From the NCBI GenBank assembly GCA_937958105.1, contig CALFXJ010000041.1, forward strand, positions 1 through 16,468: a stretch of DNA of 16,468 bases, read 5' to 3'. Shown here piece after piece: positions 13,482 to 16,468 of the stretch (position 1 is the first letter of the stretch; every line of letters begins with the position of its first letter). The notes beneath the pieces were generated by a model. It had not been told where the DNA came from. It did no database searches and saw nothing but the letters and a program-made list of their open reading frames with translations. Made by a program: the position numbers and the translations under genes. Source of the stretch: an uncultured Cellvibrio sp. Lineage in GTDB: Bacteria > Pseudomonadota > Gammaproteobacteria > Pseudomonadales > Cellvibrionaceae.

Positions 13482-16016
13482 TCAGGAGTTGACGACTGCC
13501 GGCATCTGCTGGCGCATGAATTCGACAAACTCGTCCGGCGAAATGGGCTTGCTGAAGTAATAGCCCTGAGACTGATCACAGGCGTGTTCCCGCAGGAAGC
13601 GTTCCTGCTCTTCCGTCTCTACCCCTTCGGCAATCACCGTGAGGCTCAGGGTTTTACCCATGGCGATGATCGCTTCAGTGATTGCGCGATCCTCGCGGTT
13701 CTGGGGAATATCCCGGATAAAGGAGCTGTCAACCTTCAAGGTATCGATGGGGAACCGCTTGATCTGCGCCAGCGATGAATAGCCCACACCAAAGTCGTCG
13801 ATCGCCAGGCGCACGCCGAGCTGTTTAATGGCTGACAGGATGCGGATCGCGCGTTCAGCATCCTGCATGACCATGCCTTCGGTGATCTCCATCTCCAACA
13901 GCTCCGGCGGCATGCCGGATTCTTTCAGGGCCGTTGCTACGTCGTCGATCAGGCGATCATCAAAGAACTGCCGCACCGACAGATTCACAGCCATGCACAG
14001 GGGCGGCAACCCCTGTTTCATCCAGGCGACGCTCTGCTCGCAGGCGGTCTTTAATACCCATCGACCGATCAGCACGATCAACCCGGTTTCCTCGGCCAGC
14101 GGAATAAACTGAGCGGGCGAGACAATGCCCAGCTGGGGATGCTGCCAGCGCACCAGCGCTTCCACCCCCGCGATCTCGCCGGTCTTGAGGTTGCGCTTGG
14201 CCTGGTAATGCAGGAAGAACTCGTTGCGTTCCAAAGCCAGCCGCAGGTTGTTTTCCATGATCAGCCGCTCCAGCGAGCGTGCCTTTATATCGTGGGAATA
14301 AAACTGGTAGTTGTTTTTGCCTTCTTCTTTAGCGCGGTACATGGCGATGTCCGCGTTCTTCATGATGGTATTTTCGTTGTCCGCATCGTCCGGGTAGAGG
14401 CAGATCCCGATGCTCGCGGTTACCCGGCATTCCTGACCGTAGACCAGCACCGGCTTGACGGCAGCGGACAGAATCTTCCGCGCAACCCTTGCCGCCTGAT
14501 CCGGGCTTTCAAGATCCTGGATCAGGATGACGAACTCATCGCCGCCCAGACGTCCTACCACGTCGCTGGCCCGCAGGCATTGCCTGAAGCGCCCGGCCAT
14601 CTCGGCCAGCAACAGATCCCCTGCTTCATGCCCAAGGGTGTCGTTAATATTTTTAAAGCGATCCAGATCAATAAACAGCACCGCGAGCTTGCGCCCGTTG
14701 CGCCGCGCCGTTTCGATGGCGAGATCGAGGATTTCGCTAAACATGAAGCGGTTGGGCAGGGAGGTAAGGCTGTCGTGGGTGGCGAGGTATTGAATGCGTT
14801 CCTCAGAGGTCTTGCGGTCGGTAATATCCCGGCCAATCCCCCGATAACCACGGAATTCACCAGTGGCCGTAAAGGCCGGTACGCCGGTCAGGCTGAGGTA
14901 ACAGGCCCGACCATTGTCTTTGACATGGCGCAGCTCCAGATCGCGGAAAGGCTTGCGCTCCGCCATCAGCGCTTCGTGCTCCTCCCAGGAGCCCGAGAGG
15001 ATTTCGGTGGTGGGCAGGCCGCGCAGCGTCTTGCCCAGAATCTGTTCGCGCTGAAAACCGGATTTGCCATTGGGGTCTTCCAGCTCGACAAACGCCAGCT
15101 GAGCATTTTGCTCCCAGTACCAGTCGGACGAGAGCTCCGTGAGACTGCGGAAACGCTCCTCACTCTCGCGCAGCGCCAGCTCCGTTTCGCGGCGCAGGGT
15201 AATATCGCGGCCGATACCGACAACGCCGATGATCTCGTTGTCGCTGTTGCGCACGGGGTATTTGCTGGTCAGCAGCCACCGCGTCTTGCCGGTGCTGCAG
15301 CTCACCATGGGCTCCTCTTTATTGAGGATAGGCACACCACTGCGCATCAGCTCCTGTTCGTCCTGATAGAACTTCCGGCCAACCTCTTCAGGAAAGAAAT
15401 CCAGATCTGTTTTACCCAGCAGCTCGTGATGATCCTCGCAGCCCGCCGATTGTGCGACTGCCTGGTTCGCCAGGAGGAAACGGCTTTGCTGGTCTTTGGC
15501 GTAGATGCTGTCCGGCACCGCATCAATCAGGGTCCGCAGCAGATTACGTTCGTAGGCCAGCACCTCGCTTAACGCCTGCAATTCCGCCGTACGCTCCGCC
15601 ACCCGCTGCTCAAGCTCAGTGTTCAACTGCCGGACCTGCAGCTCTGCGTGCTTGCTGGTGGTGATATCCCGGGTAATGCCAACAATTCCGATGATCTCGC
15701 CCGCCTCGTCGCGCATGGGCAGCTTAGTCGTGGAGTACCAGCGCTCCTCACCGGTTTTGAGATCAGCGATGATCTCCTCCCGCTCAATCAGAGGCTCACC
15801 GGAACCCATCACCGCCTGATCATCCTCGGCGTATTTCCGGGCCAGCTCGGAAGGATTCAAGTCAAAATCATTTTTGCCGAAGATGGCATCCAGCGTCTCA
15901 GCGCCGGTTTTACGCAGGAATGCCTTATTACCAAAGGTAAAGCGGCCCTCCCGGTCTTTGGCATAAATCAGATCGGGGATGTTGTCACCCAGGGTGCGTA
16001 AAACGTTGCGGTCCAT
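13482..16016 (-). CDS. PAS-PAS-PAS-GGDEF-EAL cyclic di-GMP protein
   Basis: An 844-residue putative c-di-GMP synthase/phosphodiesterase, without obvious membrane segments and so probably cytoplasmic. PAS domains occupy about 1-120, 155-275 and 285-402. The first two are similar (both with PDxIYAKD, then FxxxNxA and GKxDxDxxPxE), separated by a short coiled coil (126-150). The GGDEF domain (about 405-570) has an intact RLGGDEF (GGDEF at 491-495) and an inhibitory RxxD site (Arg482-Asp485) five residues before it. The EAL domain (about 585-835) has EALVRW (619-624), LEMEITEG, AIDDFGVGYSS (738-748), KVDSSFI and EGVE, so both activities look possible. ATG at 16014-16016 fits the PAS start, although no clear ribosome site precedes it. 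It sits between mannan genes; a functional link is only suggested by position. Confidence 0.94.
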   Translation of the reverse strand: MDRNVLRTLGDNIPDLIYAKDREGRFTFGNKAFLRKTGAETLDAIFGKNDFDLNPSELARKYAEDDQAVMGSGEPLIEREEIIADLKTGEERWYSTTKLPMRDEAGEIIGIVGITRDITTSKHAELQVRQLNTELEQRVAERTAELQALSEVLAYERNLLRTLIDAVPDSIYAKDQQSRFLLANQAVAQSAGCEDHHELLGKTDLDFFPEEVGRKFYQDEQELMRSGVPILNKEEPMVSCSTGKTRWLLTSKYPVRNSDNEIIGVVGIGRDITLRRETELALRESEERFRSLTELSSDWYWEQNAQLAFVELEDPNGKSGFQREQILGKTLRGLPTTEILSGSWEEHEALMAERKPFRDLELRHVKDNGRACYLSLTGVPAFTATGEFRGYRGIGRDITDRKTSEERIQYLATHDSLTSLPNRFMFSEILDLAIETARRNGRKLAVLFIDLDRFKNINDTLGHEAGDLLLAEMAGRFRQCLRASDVVGRLGGDEFVILIQDLESPDQAARVARKILSAAVKPVLVYGQECRVTASIGICLYPDDADNENTIMKNADIAMYRAKEEGKNNYQFYSHDIKARSLERLIMENNLRLALERNEFFLHYQAKRNLKTGEIAGVEALVRWQHPQLGIVSPAQFIPLAEETGLIVLIGRWVLKTACEQSVAWMKQGLPPLCMAVNLSVRQFFDDRLIDDVATALKESGMPPELLEMEITEGMVMQDAERAIRILSAIKQLGVRLAIDDFGVGYSSLAQIKRFPIDTLKVDSSFIRDIPQNREDRAITEAIIAMGKTLSLTVIAEGVETEEQERFLREHACDQSQGYYFSKPISPDEFVEFMRQQMPAVVNS

Positions 16017-16060
16017 GGAAATGATTCTTTAAACAAGGAATTTGGATAGCCCAAGAATGG

Positions 16061-16084
16061 CGCCTATATTCACAAGTATAGGCG
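16061..16084. repeat. Hairpin upstream of the GGDEF/EAL gene
   Basis: CGCCTATA (16061-16068) and TATAGGCG (16077-16084) form a perfect eight-pair stem with an eight-base loop, 45 bases before the start codon. On the minus strand it contains TATACT, a possible -10 box, but no -35 box lies at normal distance. It could be an operator or a leader hairpin. The rest of 16085-16223 shows nothing I can name. Confidence 0.4.
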
Positions 16085-16223
16085 AGGAATGAGAAGGGAA
16101 GTCACAACAAGCGCTTTCTGGTTATAACTTATCCTTATTAGAAGGCGCATAAAATCGCATTTATGGTTAAGTGGACTATCAGCAGTTAAACCTTGAACAT
16201 TGGCAAAGCGGCGCTGTATTAGC

Positions 16224-16248
16224 AAAAAAGCCCAGGCAAAGCCTGGGC
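16224..16248 (-). terminator. Rho-independent terminator of the right-edge gene
   Basis: On the minus strand an eight-pair stem, GCCCAGGC with GCCTGGGC (16230-16237 and 16241-16248), closes on TTT and is followed by six T. It lies 31 bases after the stop codon at 16280-16282 and isolates that gene from the GGDEF/EAL gene. Confidence 0.9.
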
Positions 16249-16279
16249 GAATGAGTAGTGCTCTATTTAACAGCAGGGT

Positions 16280-16468
16280 TTATTCATTGGCTGGCAGACT
16301 GCCTAACAGGCTTTCAACAATGCCGCCTTTGCCCCAGACAATTTCCTCACCGCGTTCGGTCAGGCTGAGGCTGTCGCCTTTATCAATAGCGGTAGTCATA
16401 TCCCACGCCTCATGTTCAGCATCATTGCCGTACCAGGACCAGGCTGCCCAGCTGAAGGGGGCGGAGCG
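16280..16468 (-). CDS. C-terminus of a probable GH5 beta-mannanase (partial)
   Basis: The last 62 codons of a minus-strand gene, cut by the window end and ending in TAA at 16280-16282. The visible protein contains FSWAAWSWYGN, then EAWDM, then LSLTERGEEIVWGKGGI. The order Trp-Ser-Trp-x-Gly-Asn, Asp-Met, Leu-Thr-x-x-Gly and Gly-x-x-Gly-Ile resembles the end of GH5 (subfamily 8-like) beta-mannanases, in which the Trp-rich stretch is the last barrel strand. Its own terminator follows. A mannanase would fit the locus, as the extracellular first step, but only the C-terminus is visible and another GH5 or GH26-type enzyme is possible. Confidence 0.6.
   Translation of the reverse strand, partial: RSAPFSWAAWSWYGNDAEHEAWDMTTAIDKGDSLSLTERGEEIVWGKGGIVESLLGSLPANE

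Noticed and set aside
14139..15572. A 477-codon open frame on the plus strand, antisense to the GGDEF/EAL gene
   Set aside because: The minus strand encodes full PAS, GGDEF and EAL motifs over the same bases; the plus frame shows no known domain and is the usual shadow of a GC-rich codon pattern.
1..16468. CRISPR array, tRNA, rRNA, insertion sequence or prophage genes
   Set aside because: No regularly spaced repeats, no tRNA-like cloverleaf noticed, and no transposase or phage protein in any frame; the gene remnants are the only signs of rearrangement.

Overview
The window looks like a piece of a gammaproteobacterial polysaccharide degrader, most likely Cellvibrio or a close relative. That inference rests on the gene order GH130 – AGE-family epimerase – GH5 exo-mannosidase – GH27 alpha-galactosidase, which resembles the galactomannan cluster I recall from Cellvibrio mixtus, on the catalytic-residue spacing of the GH5 protein, and on moderate GC. 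No database was consulted.

Layout. Positions 1-640 hold the first codons of a minus-strand gene and two gene remnants: the N-terminus of an SRPBCC/AHSA1-type protein, and the C-terminus of what resembles a GH10-type glycosidase. Positions 637-2600 hold an AraC-family regulator divergent from an exported alpha/beta hydrolase of the non-heme haloperoxidase type, closed by a strong terminator. A third remnant, the C-terminus of an ABC-transporter ATPase, lies at 2635-2943. Positions 2988-12981 are the mannan utilisation locus. On the minus strand, in transcription order, it has a sodium:solute symporter, a mannosylglucose phosphorylase (GH130), a cellobiose/mannobiose 2-epimerase, a GH5 exo-mannosidase lipoprotein and a secreted GH27 alpha-galactosidase. 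A divergent LacI-family regulator (plus strand) and a second AGE-superfamily enzyme (probably a mannose isomerase; minus strand, convergent with lacI) complete it. Positions 12982-13481 are intergenic but rich in signals. Positions 13482-16016 encode a PAS-PAS-PAS-GGDEF-EAL c-di-GMP protein. The window ends in the C-terminus of a further minus-strand gene that resembles a GH5 beta-mannanase.

How the genes fit together (family knowledge plus inference). An extracellular mannanase (right edge) would cut galactomannan. Aga27A would strip galactose branches and the membrane-anchored Man5 would trim the ends to mannose and short oligosaccharides. The symporter would import sugar. In the cytoplasm the 2-epimerase would turn beta-1,4-mannobiose into mannosylglucose, the GH130 enzyme would phosphorolyse that to mannose 1-phosphate plus glucose, and the second AGE enzyme would turn free mannose into fructose. 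Near-identical palindromic sites (TGTAACCGRTTAC type) lie before the symporter, before the GH130 gene and upstream of the second AGE gene. They suggest one LacI regulon.

The least expected signals are non-coding: two mutually exclusive hairpins between symporter and GH130 genes; a long, structured leader before the symporter; and a sigma70-like promoter overlapping an operator at 13254-13282, which is followed after about 170 nt by a strong terminator, so it would make either a small RNA or an attenuated leader upstream of the second AGE gene.
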